Source of the DNA: Streptomyces sp. A2-16
Lineage (GTDB): Bacteria > Actinomycetota > Actinomycetes > Streptomycetales > Streptomycetaceae
NCBI RefSeq assembly: GCF_018128905.1
Contig: NZ_CP063808.1
Coordinates: forward strand, 7,874,001-7,938,000
Length of the DNA: 64,000 nt
Direction: 5' to 3'
Shown here: in pieces, positions 42,281 through 51,434 of the stretch
How the letters are laid out: each line of letters starts with the position of its first letter
How positions within the stretch are numbered: position 1 is the first letter of the stretch
Made by a program: the position numbers and the translations under genes
Notes under the pieces: model-generated
Database searches by the model: none
Seen by the model: only the letters and a program-made list of their open reading frames with translations
Told to the model about the DNA's origin: nothing

Positions 42281-43528
42281 TTGACTTCTCTACGTGTTCG
42301 GCTCGGCATCCTCGGACTGGCACTGCTGGCGGGACCGGCGGTCCCCGCGACCCCGGCGGCGGCCGCGGCCGCGCCCTCGCCCACGGTGGAGGAACAGCGG
42401 CTCGACAAGGCGGTGCCGCGGGAGATCCTGGAGCGGTCCGGGTTCGACGCCGTGCCGCTCCGCTTCACGCGGGCGCTCGGGTCGGCGCGTTCCTACGGGG
42501 AGGCCCGGAGGGTCGTCGTACGGCAGGGGTCCGCGCTGTGGAAGCGGGCGGTGGACCGGGCGCAGGGGCGGGGACCGGCCGGTGGGGATCTGAGCCGGGA
42601 CGACGACCGGCCGCTGTACTGGGCGCGGTTGGGAATGACGCGTGAAGTACGGACCTGGGAGCCGTCGTTCGGGCTGACGGACGCACAACGCGCCGCCCTG
42701 CTGGGTGAGTTGGAGCGGACCTCGCGAGGGCAGACGGCGGTGCGGTACCCGGACGGGGGCCGGGTGAAGCGGGTGCTGGTCACCGGGTTCGATCCGTTCA
42801 CGCTGGACCGGGACATACGGATCTCCAATCCGTCCGGGGCGAGTGCGCTCGCGCTCGACGGGACGGTGATCCGCACGGCGGAGGGGCCCGCGCGCGTGGA
42901 GACCGTCGTGTTTCCCGTGCGGTGGCAGGACTTCACCGACCGGACGGTGGAGCGGGCGCTGCGGCCGTATCTGAAGAAGGTCGACCTCTTCACGACCGTG
43001 AGTCAGGGGCGGGTGGGGCGGTTCGACGTCGAGCGGACCAACGGGGCCTGGCGGGGCGGGTTCCCGGACAACGACAACATCGGGGTGACCGGGACGGTGC
43101 CGGTCTCCGACCCGGCCTCGCAGCCGCAGTGGACGACGACCACGCTGCCGTACAAGGCGATCGTGGACGCGGACACCGGGCGCTTTCCCGTCTACGACAA
43201 CACGAGTGTGACCGAGATCCCGGCGGGCGGTACGCAGCCGGTGGTCCGTCCGGACGGGCCGACCGCGGGGTCGCAGGCGCGGGCCGGGGGCGGCGGGAAC
43301 TACCTCTCCAACGAGATCGCCTACCGGGTGACGCTGCTGCGGGACCGGCTGGGCCTGCACGACGTGCTGCCGGGTGGGCATGTGCACACGCCTGTGCTGG
43401 AGTTCGGCGCGGGGAACACCGATCCGGCGACGGGGACGGTGACCGATCCCGGGTTCGTGCGGAACCGGCTGGACATCATCGCGCAGGTACGGGCGATCGT
43501 CACGGTGGCGGTGGAGGCGGGGGCGTAG
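42281..43528 (+). CDS. Secreted pyroglutamyl-peptidase-like protein, catalytic Cys replaced
   Basis: 415 residues from a TTG start with GGAAGGA upstream. Signal peptide about 1-30 (cleavage after an Ala run), a helical region to about 160, then a peptidase C15-like domain. Pcp landmarks: VLVTGFDPFTLDRD..NPSG, the Glu motif FDVERTN, the region GGNYLSNEIAYRV and the His motif GGHVHTPVL. The nucleophile Cys of the family (normally YxCN) is Ser here (codon 43307-43309). It may be a Ser variant, a non-enzymatic binding protein or inactive. Ordinary Pcp enzymes are about 215 residues and cytosolic, so the secreted long form is distinct. Confidence 0.85.
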   Translation: MTSLRVRLGILGLALLAGPAVPATPAAAAAAPSPTVEEQRLDKAVPREILERSGFDAVPLRFTRALGSARSYGEARRVVVRQGSALWKRAVDRAQGRGPAGGDLSRDDDRPLYWARLGMTREVRTWEPSFGLTDAQRAALLGELERTSRGQTAVRYPDGGRVKRVLVTGFDPFTLDRDIRISNPSGASALALDGTVIRTAEGPARVETVVFPVRWQDFTDRTVERALRPYLKKVDLFTTVSQGRVGRFDVERTNGAWRGGFPDNDNIGVTGTVPVSDPASQPQWTTTTLPYKAIVDADTGRFPVYDNTSVTEIPAGGTQPVVRPDGPTAGSQARAGGGGNYLSNEIAYRVTLLRDRLGLHDVLPGGHVHTPVLEFGAGNTDPATGTVTDPGFVRNRLDIIAQVRAIVTVAVEAGA

Positions 43529-43563
43529 GGCTCCGCCCCCGCCCTCCGTCGGCCCGCGTCGGC

Positions 43564-44367
43564 TCAGGTTCCGAGCTCGCCGGGCACCGTCTCCTCCTCG
43601 GGCTCCTCGTCCCCGTCCGGGGTTTCCTCGCCCAGCAGCTCCCGCGCCATCAGCGTCGCTCCCGCGACCGCGCCCGGCATCAGGAACACCGCGACGAAGG
43701 GGACCACGAAGGCCACGGCGAGGGGGGTGCCGAAGCCCCAGACGAGGGCCCTGCGGGAGCGGAGGAGGGCCAGGCGGGAGCGGAGCTCGACGCCTCGGCG
43801 CTGCAGGGCCACCGACGTGAGCTCCTCGGTGAGGAAGAAGCCCGTCACGAAGAAGCCGATCACCGGGATCACGGTCTGGCCGACGAAGGGGACGAAGCCC
43901 AGGGCGAAGAGCAGGACCGCCCACAGGGCGGCCCGGACGAGGATGCGCAGGCTGTCCCTCGCCGAGATCCACAGCTCGCGCCACAGGGGCAGACCGGACT
44001 CGGGGGCGGTGCCGTCCGGGGAGACGTCCCGGTCGACCTTCTCGGAGAGGTTCTCGTAGAAGGGCTGGCCGATCAGGAGGGTGACCGCCGTGAAGGTCAG
44101 GACCGCCAGGAGGACGGCCAGCACGAACAGGACCACCACGAGGAAGCCCCGGAACAGGCCCTGCCACGGGCTCGACCAGTCGTCGGCGAAGGGGGTCGAC
44201 CAGGACACCGCGTCCTCGCCCCAGGTCGCCAGGGCCACCAGCGCGGCCACGTACAGCACCAGGGTGATCAGGCCCGGGATCAGCCCGAAGCCGTACTGCT
44301 TGCCATGCCGGGCCACCCACCGCTGGCCCTTCAGGAGATAGTGGAAGCCCGCCCCGAGATCACGCAT
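43564..44367 (-). CDS. EI24-domain membrane protein (CysZ-like)
   Basis: 267 residues, about five hydrophobic segments. EI24/CysZ motif: LIGQPFYENLSEKVDRDV, and the late GFVPFVGQTVIPVIGFFVTGFFLTEEL segment. E. coli CysZ is a sulfate channel; actinobacterial EI24 proteins are uncharacterised. The C terminus is acidic. TAGGGT lies 7 nt before the ATG on the minus strand (leaderless). Confidence 0.88.
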   Translation of the reverse strand: MRDLGAGFHYLLKGQRWVARHGKQYGFGLIPGLITLVLYVAALVALATWGEDAVSWSTPFADDWSSPWQGLFRGFLVVVLFVLAVLLAVLTFTAVTLLIGQPFYENLSEKVDRDVSPDGTAPESGLPLWRELWISARDSLRILVRAALWAVLLFALGFVPFVGQTVIPVIGFFVTGFFLTEELTSVALQRRGVELRSRLALLRSRRALVWGFGTPLAVAFVVPFVAVFLMPGAVAGATLMARELLGEETPDGDEEPEEETVPGELGT

Positions 44368-44391
44368 GGCCAGAACCCTATCGGGTGCTGC

Positions 44392-45255
44392 TCAGGCCGG
44401 GGATACGGCCACCACGACGCCCTGTTCCGCCGCCGGGGACACCGCCGCCGACACCCTCACCGCGACCGCCCTGGCCACCCGGCCCGTGCGGGAGGCGGCG
44501 GCCGTCAGGGCGGGCTGGAGCCGCTCCAGACCCGACACGAACAGTTCCTCCCCGGCGAGCAGCACCGGCCGGGCCGCCTTCGCCACGGCCGCCGCCGCGT
44601 CCGTGAGGTCGGCGAGGGGCGGGAGCGCGGCCCGTACCGCCTCCGCGCCGGTGCCGGCCGTGCGTTCGGCCAGGGCCACCTGCAGGGGCATCAGCGGGGC
44701 CAGGGCCGCCGTCAGCGCGTCCGCGATCCGGCGCAGTTCGGGGGTCGAGTCGCGCAGCACCCCGGTCGCCGCGCGGATCAGCGGAGTCAGGGCCAGCAGG
44801 GTCCCCGCGACCACGCCCGCCGCCGCGGGCAGCAGCGGGGAGGACGCCTCGATCAGTTCGCCCAGCGCGGTCGCGAACTCCTCGACGGCCGGCTCCACCG
44901 CGTCCAGGACCGGCAGCAGGCTGTCGCCCAGCGCCGCCAGCAGTGCCTGCGCCGGTTCGCTCACCGGATGCACGGCCAGCGGGGCGCCGGTGGTGCCGAG
45001 CCGGGTGAGGGTGTCGACGATCCGGTAGAACGCCTCCTGGGCCTGCGGGGACGCGCTCGCCTCGGCCAGTTCCGCCGTCGTCTCGCGCAGCACCCGCAGC
45101 ATCTCGGGGCCCGAACCGTCCCTCGGGTCGAAGGTGTTGAGCGCGATCCTGGTGACGTTCAGGGTCGTGTCCAGGAGTTGGCCGGTGATGTCGGTGGTGC
45201 TGCGTGCCATGCGCAGCACGTCGTCCCTGCTGGGGAGCGAAGGGATCGTCGCCAT
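44392..45255 (-). CDS. Hypothetical helical Ala/Leu-rich protein
   Basis: 287 residues from the ATG at 45255, which has AGGAGAGG upstream. The protein is nearly all predicted helix, rich in Ala, Leu, Thr and Val, with no clear membrane-spanning charge pattern. Its spaced amphipathic repeats are reminiscent of phasin-like or apolipoprotein-like coat proteins. I do not recognise it. It is 24 bp upstream of the EI24 gene on the same strand, but that gene seems to have its own promoter. Confidence 0.7.
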   Translation of the reverse strand: MATIPSLPSRDDVLRMARSTTDITGQLLDTTLNVTRIALNTFDPRDGSGPEMLRVLRETTAELAEASASPQAQEAFYRIVDTLTRLGTTGAPLAVHPVSEPAQALLAALGDSLLPVLDAVEPAVEEFATALGELIEASSPLLPAAAGVVAGTLLALTPLIRAATGVLRDSTPELRRIADALTAALAPLMPLQVALAERTAGTGAEAVRAALPPLADLTDAAAAVAKAARPVLLAGEELFVSGLERLQPALTAAASRTGRVARAVAVRVSAAVSPAAEQGVVVAVSPA

Positions 45256-45548
45256 GGGCCTCTCCTGTGGACTCGCTCGCTCGCCGCCCGCTTCCGCCGT
45301 CACCAGCATGCCCCGTCCGGGCACCCGAGTTGTGCCATCCGGGGCATCCGTGGCACGAACTCCCTCTTGTTGCGGTTGAGTCGAACAGGTACATCTCGCC
45401 GTACCGATCTCAGGAAGCTCCGGAGGAGGTACTCGGGCGGTCCCGTCGCCGCGGCCGGGCGGGCCTCGGCCGCCAGTGGTCCGCGAGGCGGGCATTGTTC
45501 ACCATGGCACACGCGAGCAGCGGCTGAGGCAGAGGTTGAGGAGAGCGG

Positions 45549-46700
45549 ATGACGCAGGAGATCCACGGCACCGTCGCGGCCGGCTTCGAGCCGGTTCGCG
45601 AGGAGTTCGCCGCTTTCGTGGCCGGTGAACGGCCCGACTACGAGGGACAGTTGAGCGCGTATGTGCACGGCCGGCGGGTCGTCGACCTGTGGGCCGGCGC
45701 GGGCGCGGGACCGGACTCCCTGTACGGCGTGTTCTCGTCGACCAAGGGTGCCGCCCATCTGGTGGTCGCGCTTCTCGTCCAGGAGGGCACGCTGGAGCTG
45801 GACCGCAAGGTGACCTACTACTGGCCGGAGTTCGGGGCCGAGGGCAAGGGCCAGCTGACCCTGCGGGATCTGCTGGCGCACCGGGCCGGGGTGGTCGGAC
45901 TGGACGGCGGGTTCAGCGCGCAGGAGCTGGCGGACGACCGGGCGATGGCGGAACGGCTCGCGGACCAGAAGCCGTTCTGGCGCCCCGGTACGGCCTTCGG
46001 GTACCACGCGCTCGTCATCGGCGCGCTCACCGGTGAGATCGTGCGGCGCGCGACCGGCCGTACGCTCCAGGAGGTCTGGGAGGAGCGGATCCGTGCCCCC
46101 TACGGGCTGGACTTCCACCTGGGTCTGCCCGGGTCCCTGGAGCCGCGGTACCGCTCCGTGCAGCCGATGGCACCGACGCCCACCCAGCAGGCCCTGCTGG
46201 ACACGGCGGCCACCGGTCCGCACACCCTGGCCTCGATCGCCTTCAACCAGCAGGTGCCGGAGCCGGGCGATCTCACCGGCTACGCCAACTCCCGTGCCGT
46301 ACGCGCGAAGGGCCCGGCGTCGGCGGGCGGGGTGGCGGCGGCGCGCGGGCTGGCCGGGATGTACGCGGCGGCGATCAGCGACGTGGCCGACCGTCCGCCG
46401 CTCCTGAAGCCCGACATGATCACCGAGGTGGGTCAGATCCACTCCGTCGGCTACGACCTGGTGGCCCGCGCCCACAAGTCCTACGGTCTGGGCTTCCAGG
46501 CCACGGCCGACATGTGGCACCCCTTCCTCGGCGCCGGTTCCTTCGGCCACAGCGGCGCGGGCGGCTCGCAGGCCTTCGCGGACCCCCGCAGCGGCCTGGC
46601 CTACGGCTACACCCGCCGCCGGATGGCGTTCCCGGGAGGGGCGGCACCGGAGAACGAGCGGTTCGTGCGGGCCGTGCACCGGGCGGCACTGGCCGTGTGA
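45549..46700 (+). CDS. Class C beta-lactamase-fold esterase
   Basis: 383 residues without signal peptide. The SxxK motif is SSTK (near 66), and the Tyr of motif 2 is in FGYHALVIG. The length and motifs fit EstB-type (family VIII) carboxylesterases rather than cell-wall enzymes; an HSGAGGSQ segment replaces the usual KTG box. GAGGAGAG lies upstream of the ATG. Confidence 0.88.
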   Translation: MTQEIHGTVAAGFEPVREEFAAFVAGERPDYEGQLSAYVHGRRVVDLWAGAGAGPDSLYGVFSSTKGAAHLVVALLVQEGTLELDRKVTYYWPEFGAEGKGQLTLRDLLAHRAGVVGLDGGFSAQELADDRAMAERLADQKPFWRPGTAFGYHALVIGALTGEIVRRATGRTLQEVWEERIRAPYGLDFHLGLPGSLEPRYRSVQPMAPTPTQQALLDTAATGPHTLASIAFNQQVPEPGDLTGYANSRAVRAKGPASAGGVAAARGLAGMYAAAISDVADRPPLLKPDMITEVGQIHSVGYDLVARAHKSYGLGFQATADMWHPFLGAGSFGHSGAGGSQAFADPRSGLAYGYTRRRMAFPGGAAPENERFVRAVHRAALAV

Positions 46701-46741
46701 GCCGCAGGGGCCGTCCGGGCCGTCCGGGCCGTCCGGCATGA

Positions 46742-46780
46742 GCGGAGGCGGCACCCCACGTCCAGGGGTACCGCCTCCGC
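46742..46780. terminator. Bidirectional terminator, esterase / ohr
   Basis: A 16-nt arm (GCGGAGGCGGCACCCC) pairs with its partner with one mismatch around a 7-nt loop, between convergent genes. It is preceded by three copies of GGGCCGTCC (46708-46734). Confidence 0.8.
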
Positions 46781-46802
46781 CGTGTACGACCAACGAGCTC
46801 CG

Positions 46803-47225
<423 letters not shown>

Positions 47226-47320
47226 GCGGTTGTCTCCTCCTCGGTCCACCACGACTCGCGCCCACGATCGACGGTGGAATTCGGAAAGAAGTTACCGCAT
47301 GACGGAAAATCCTTGAACCG

Positions 47321-48319
47321 TCAGAGCTTGACGATCATCTTGCCGGTGTTGTCGCCGCGCAGGACCCCGAGGAAGGCCTCCAGGTTGTTCTCGATGCCCT
47401 CGACGACCGTCTCGCGGTACTTGAGCTGCCCCGAGGCCACCCACGGGCCGACCTCGGAGACGAACTCCGGCTGGAGGTCGTAGTGATCGCCGACGAGGAA
47501 GCCCTCGATGCGGCCGCGGGTCTGGATCAGCCGGGCGAGGTTGCGCGGGCCGGGGGCGGCCTCGGTGTTGTTGTAGACGGAGATCATGCCGCAGACCGCG
47601 ATCCGGCCGCCCTGATTGAGGGAGCCGATGGCGGCCTCCAGGTGGTCACCGCCGACGTTGTCGAAGTAGACGTCGACGCCGTCCGGAGCCGCCTCGCGGA
47701 GCTGGTCGCTGACCTTGCCGTTCTTGTAGTTGAAGGCCGCGTCGAAGCCGTACTCCTCGACGAGCAGCTTGACCTTCTCGTCCGAGCCGGCCGAGCCGAT
47801 GACCCGGGAGGCACCCTTGAGCTTGGCGATCTGGCCGACCTGGCTGCCGACGGCACCCGCGGCGCCGGAGACGAAGACCGAGTCGCCCTCCTTGAAGGAG
47901 GCGGTGCGCAGCAGGCCCGCGTAGGCGGTGAGGCCGGTCATGCCGAGGACACCGAGGTACGTCGACAGGGGCGCGGCGTCGGCGTCCACCTTGACGGCGT
48001 TCTCGGCGCGGACGACCGCGTACTCGCGCCAGCCGAAGAAGTGCAGGACGTGGTCACCGACGGCGATGCCCTCGGCGTTGGAGGCGACGACCTCGCCGAC
48101 CGCGCCGCCCTGCATGACCTTGCCGAGCTCGAAGGGCGCGGCGTACGACTTCGCGGCGCTCATGCGACCGCGCATGTACGGGTCGACGGAGAGGTACGTG
48201 TTGCGGACCAGAACCTGGCCCTCACCAGGGGTCGGGACCTCGGCTTCGACCAGGGCGAAGTCCTCGGGCTTGGGCCAGCCGACCGGGCGGGAGACGAGGT
48301 GCCATTCGCGGTTGATCAT
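47321..48319 (-). CDS. NADP-dependent MDR oxidoreductase (leukotriene-dehydrogenase type)
   Basis: 332 residues, zinc-free medium-chain reductase. The substrate loop is VDPYMRGRM, the Rossmann motif is VSGAAGAVGSQVGQIAKLKG and the C-terminal GKMIVKL is typical. Related enzymes (E. coli CurA, Arabidopsis 2-alkenal reductase, prostaglandin reductase) reduce alpha,beta-unsaturated carbonyls. Divergent from a MarR gene, with a palindromic operator in the spacer of its probable promoter (TTGACA at 48385-48390, minus strand). Confidence 0.92.
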   Translation of the reverse strand: MINREWHLVSRPVGWPKPEDFALVEAEVPTPGEGQVLVRNTYLSVDPYMRGRMSAAKSYAAPFELGKVMQGGAVGEVVASNAEGIAVGDHVLHFFGWREYAVVRAENAVKVDADAAPLSTYLGVLGMTGLTAYAGLLRTASFKEGDSVFVSGAAGAVGSQVGQIAKLKGASRVIGSAGSDEKVKLLVEEYGFDAAFNYKNGKVSDQLREAAPDGVDVYFDNVGGDHLEAAIGSLNQGGRIAVCGMISVYNNTEAAPGPRNLARLIQTRGRIEGFLVGDHYDLQPEFVSEVGPWVASGQLKYRETVVEGIENNLEAFLGVLRGDNTGKMIVKL

Positions 48320-48367
48320 GATGCCTGCGACCTTTCCATTTACTTCAGTGCCTTAAACAACCATGCT

Positions 48368-48382
48368 CCTGAATATTTCAGG
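48368..48382. promoter_or_regulatory. MarR-type operator between oxidoreductase and marR
   Basis: CCTGAATATTTCAGG is a perfect 6-bp inverted repeat with a 3-nt centre, in an AT-rich 92-bp divergent region. It lies within the minus-strand promoter spacer and just upstream of the marR -10 (TACCCT, 48399-48404). Confidence 0.7.
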
Positions 48383-48411
48383 TTGTCAAGTAAAGGGGTA
48401 CCCTGGAGCGC

Positions 48412-48846
48412 ATGCCCACTCCTCACAAGACCCGGCCCGACGCGCTGACCATGGAAGTCGTGGAGCTCATCGGGGACGTGGTGGCCCGCTTCTACTCGGA
48501 CTACGAGGACGCGGCCGCGGAGCACGCCCTCACCGGGGCGCAGGCGCGGCTGCTGAGTCTGCTGTCCCTGGAGCCGTTGCCCATGCGCAAACTGGCCCAG
48601 AAGCTGAAATGCGAGCCGTCGAACGTCACCGGGATCGTGGACCGGCTGGAGTCCCGCGGGCTGGTCGAGCGGCGGCCCGATCCCGCGGACCGGCGGGTGA
48701 AGGTGGCGGCGGCGACGGAGGCCGGACTCGAGGTGGCCCGGGAGCTGCGGGAGGGACTGCGGTTCGCGCGCGAGCCGCTGGCGGGGCTGTCCCCCGGGGA
48801 GCGGGAGTCGCTGCGGGATCTGCTGCGGAGGATGCGGGACGCGTAG
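48412..48846 (+). CDS. MarR-family repressor
   Basis: 144 residues. Winged helix: MRKLAQKLKCEPSNVTGIVDRLESRGLVERRPDPADRRVKVAAAT. One Cys sits in the recognition helix region; no N-terminal redox Cys is present. TACCCT is 7 nt before the ATG (leaderless). By position it regulates itself and the oxidoreductase, perhaps in response to electrophiles. Confidence 0.92.
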   Translation: MPTPHKTRPDALTMEVVELIGDVVARFYSDYEDAAAEHALTGAQARLLSLLSLEPLPMRKLAQKLKCEPSNVTGIVDRLESRGLVERRPDPADRRVKVAAATEAGLEVARELREGLRFAREPLAGLSPGERESLRDLLRRMRDA

Positions 48847-48855
48847 CGGCGGCGG

Positions 48856-48920
48856 CGCTCGACGGGGCCGCACTGCCGCTCGACGGGGCCGCACCGCCGG
48901 TCGAAGGGGCCGCACTGCCG
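48856..48920. repeat. Three-copy 21-bp tandem repeat
   Basis: GCTCGACGGGGCCGCACTGCC recurs three times with one to three changes, just after the marR stop and before the SCO2400-type gene. No gene explains it; if read through from marR it would encode LDGAALP heptads, but the marR TAG stop precedes it. Confidence 0.75.
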
Positions 48921-49041
48921 GGACGGCGGGGGCGGTTACGGGTGCGGGTGAGCTGTGGCGGGTCGCGCGGCTCCCGTCACCCCTGGACGCGCCGACTCGT
49001 CACGAGAGCGCTTCGCTTCACACGGGCGAAGGCCGGCGATC

Positions 49042-50256
49042 TCAGGTGCACCACCAGAGGAAGCGTTCGCACTCCGACGGGGACGGGTCCGGGCTCGGGG
49101 CCGTCGTGGTGGGGGTGGCGGTGGGGGCCGAACCGCCGCTCGTGGACGTGGGCGCGGCGGTGGGGGCCGAACCGCCGGGGGCCCTGGTCGTCGCCGACGA
49201 GGCGTCGGGGCTTGTGGTCGCGTCGGCGTCCTCGCTCCGGGACGCGGAGGCCGACGGGGACTCCGACGGCTTCGCCGAGGGGGAATCCGAAGGAACGGTT
49301 CCCTTGGACCCGGCGGGCTTCGAGGCCGACTCGCTCGCCTCCGGGGAGGCGCCGCCCTCGGCCGACTCCCCGCCCGCCGCGGCCGGCTTCGGGGATGATC
49401 CCGGGGCGTCCATGCCGAGCTCCGCGAGGCTCAGACCGCCGGCGGCGAGCACGAAGCCCGCGGCGATCAGCAGGGTCCGGCGGCGGCGTCTGCGATGAGC
49501 CGCAGCTTTGCGATCACGACGACTGGCTCCGCCGGCGGGGTCGTCGGAGCCGTCCTCGTCGTACTCGTCGGCGTGGGCGTCCTCGGGTTCCGCGGAGGGA
49601 GTGGGGCCGTCGGCCCTCTCCGCACCGCGGCCACGCGCTCGCCGCCGCGAGGCCCGGCCACCGCTCACGCCGGCGGGGCTACCGCTCACGTCGGCCTCGA
49701 CGTCGGTGTCCGAGCCGGTGTCGGCCCCGGTAGAGCCGTAGCCCGCCCCGGCCTCCGCCGACCGGCCATCTGCGGGATCACCCTCGGGAGAGGCGGCGCC
49801 GCGACCGTCCCCGCCGTACGCCATGCCACCGTGACCACCGGCGTCGTGCGCCACACCACCCGGGCCGTACGAGGTGGGGCCGTGCCTGTCTCCGCCGTAC
49901 TGCGTGACCTCGTCGCCGCCTCCGCCGTACTGAGAAGTCGCACCCGTGCCGTACGCCCCGGCCATCCCCTGGCCGCCGTACACACCCGTCCCGCCCGCGC
50001 CCCCATGGCCGCCGAACCCTCCGGCCGTCGCCTCATGGCCCGGGTACGCGCCCGCGTGGGCGCCCCCCGCGAAGGAAGGGCCGCCGTACTGCTCCTCGGC
50101 TGCGTACGCCGTGTACGCCGGGATCACCGAAGGCTCCTGCGGCTGGGCCTGGGCCGGTACGCGGGGGGTGGCGCGTATCTCTTCGATCGAGGTGCCGCAC
50201 CCCGGGCAGGCGAGGGCGCCGTTCAGGTGCCTTCGGCACGGGTCGCAGTAGTCCAT
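49042..50256 (-). CDS. SCO2400-type zinc-ribbon/membrane protein with low-complexity regions
   Basis: 404 residues. N-terminal zinc ribbon CDPCRRHLNGALACPGCG (C-x2-C...C-x2-C) as in the Streptomyces family called SCO2400. Then a Gly/Tyr/Ala-rich segment (about 45-165), an acidic/basic linker with Arg clusters, a basic run of Arg before one membrane helix (about 273-293), and an extracellular Ser/Pro/Thr/Ala-rich tail ending CERFLWWCT with two Cys. The topology suggests a cytosolic zinc ribbon and an exposed, possibly glycosylated tail. Function unknown. Confidence 0.8.
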   Translation of the reverse strand: MDYCDPCRRHLNGALACPGCGTSIEEIRATPRVPAQAQPQEPSVIPAYTAYAAEEQYGGPSFAGGAHAGAYPGHEATAGGFGGHGGAGGTGVYGGQGMAGAYGTGATSQYGGGGDEVTQYGGDRHGPTSYGPGGVAHDAGGHGGMAYGGDGRGAASPEGDPADGRSAEAGAGYGSTGADTGSDTDVEADVSGSPAGVSGGRASRRRARGRGAERADGPTPSAEPEDAHADEYDEDGSDDPAGGASRRDRKAAAHRRRRRRTLLIAAGFVLAAGGLSLAELGMDAPGSSPKPAAAGGESAEGGASPEASESASKPAGSKGTVPSDSPSAKPSESPSASASRSEDADATTSPDASSATTRAPGGSAPTAAPTSTSGGSAPTATPTTTAPSPDPSPSECERFLWWCT

Positions 50257-50402
50257 GACGCGGGAAGACTAAGTTCCTCTCATGCGGCTTTCATAGCCGC
50301 GTTCGTGAAGGTTGTGTGTTGAACCATCCTTTCCGGCGCGGCGGGTGGAGGATGTTCCATCCCCCATCGCATCGAATCCGACATCGCCGGTTCCCCGTCG
50401 GC

Positions 50403-51434
50403 TCAGTTCTTCTTACGGGTCGTCATCACGCGCTGGATCAGGATGAACGCGCAGAGCAGCACACCCGTGGCAATCTTCGTCCACCAGGAGCTGAGCGTGC
50501 CCTCGAACTGGATGATGCTCTTGATGAGGCCGAGGACGAGGACGCCGAAGAGGGTGCCCAGGACATAGCCGGAGCCGCCCGTCAGCAGGGTGCCGCCGAT
50601 GACCACCGCGGCGATCGCGTCGAGTTCCATGCCCACGGCGTGCAGCGGGTCACCGGACTGGATGTAGAGCATGAAGAGCAGGCCGGCCAGCGCGGAGCAG
50701 AAGCCGCTCATCGTGTAGACCGCGATCTTCGTGCCGCCCAGCGGGAGGCCCATCAGCAGAGCCGACTGCTCGTTGCCGCCGATGGCGTACACCCGGCGTC
50801 CGAAACGCGTGTAGTGGAGGATGTAGAAGGCCGCGGCCAGGACGACCAGGGCCACGACGGCGCCGATCGACAAGTCCCCCACGCCCAGCGGCACTCGCGT
50901 CTGCGCAAGGCTGCTCACGTCGGAGTCGTCGATGGCGATCGACTCCTTGCTGATGACCAGGCACAGGCCCCGGAAGAGGAAGAGACCGGCGAGCGTCACG
51001 ATGAACGGCTGGATCTCGAAGTTGTGGATCACATAGCCCATGAGGAAGCCGCCGAACGCTCCCACGGCCAGGGATATGGGGATCACCAGGAGCAGGGGCA
51101 GGCCCACGTCCTGTACCAGCCACGCCGTGAGCATCGTCGTGAAACCGATCACCGAGCCCACGGACAGGTCGATGCCGCCGGACATGATGACGAAGGTGGC
51201 CCCGACGGCGGCGACCAGCAGATAGCCGTTGTCGATGAACAGGTTGAGGAACACCTGCGAGTCGCCGAAACCGTAGTTCTGGTAGCGGCTGAGGCCGACG
51301 ACGTACATCGCGAGGAACAGGCCGGCCGTGACCACGACGGGCAGCCGTCGGTCGCCGAGCAGGCGGGCGGACCTGGACGTCGTACGGCGCTCCGGCGCGC
51401 CCGGCGTCGCGGGAGTCCTGGTGGTCGTACTCAT
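50403..51434 (-). CDS. yjfF: Sugar ABC transporter permease, YjfF type
   Basis: 343 residues, about nine hydrophobic segments. BPD_transp_2 signatures: VIMSGGIDLSVGSV and YAIGGNEQSALLMGLP, plus AVVIGGTLLTGGSGYVLGT. It forms the membrane channel with the other permease. The ATG overlaps the upstream stop by one base (TGATG) and a GGAGG site lies upstream. It is the last gene of an operon in the same order as E. coli ytfQ-ytfR-ytfT-yjfF, a galactofuranose importer; the actual sugar here is not known. Confidence 0.9.
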   Translation of the reverse strand: MSTTTRTPATPGAPERRTTSRSARLLGDRRLPVVVTAGLFLAMYVVGLSRYQNYGFGDSQVFLNLFIDNGYLLVAAVGATFVIMSGGIDLSVGSVIGFTTMLTAWLVQDVGLPLLLVIPISLAVGAFGGFLMGYVIHNFEIQPFIVTLAGLFLFRGLCLVISKESIAIDDSDVSSLAQTRVPLGVGDLSIGAVVALVVLAAAFYILHYTRFGRRVYAIGGNEQSALLMGLPLGGTKIAVYTMSGFCSALAGLLFMLYIQSGDPLHAVGMELDAIAAVVIGGTLLTGGSGYVLGTLFGVLVLGLIKSIIQFEGTLSSWWTKIATGVLLCAFILIQRVMTTRKKN

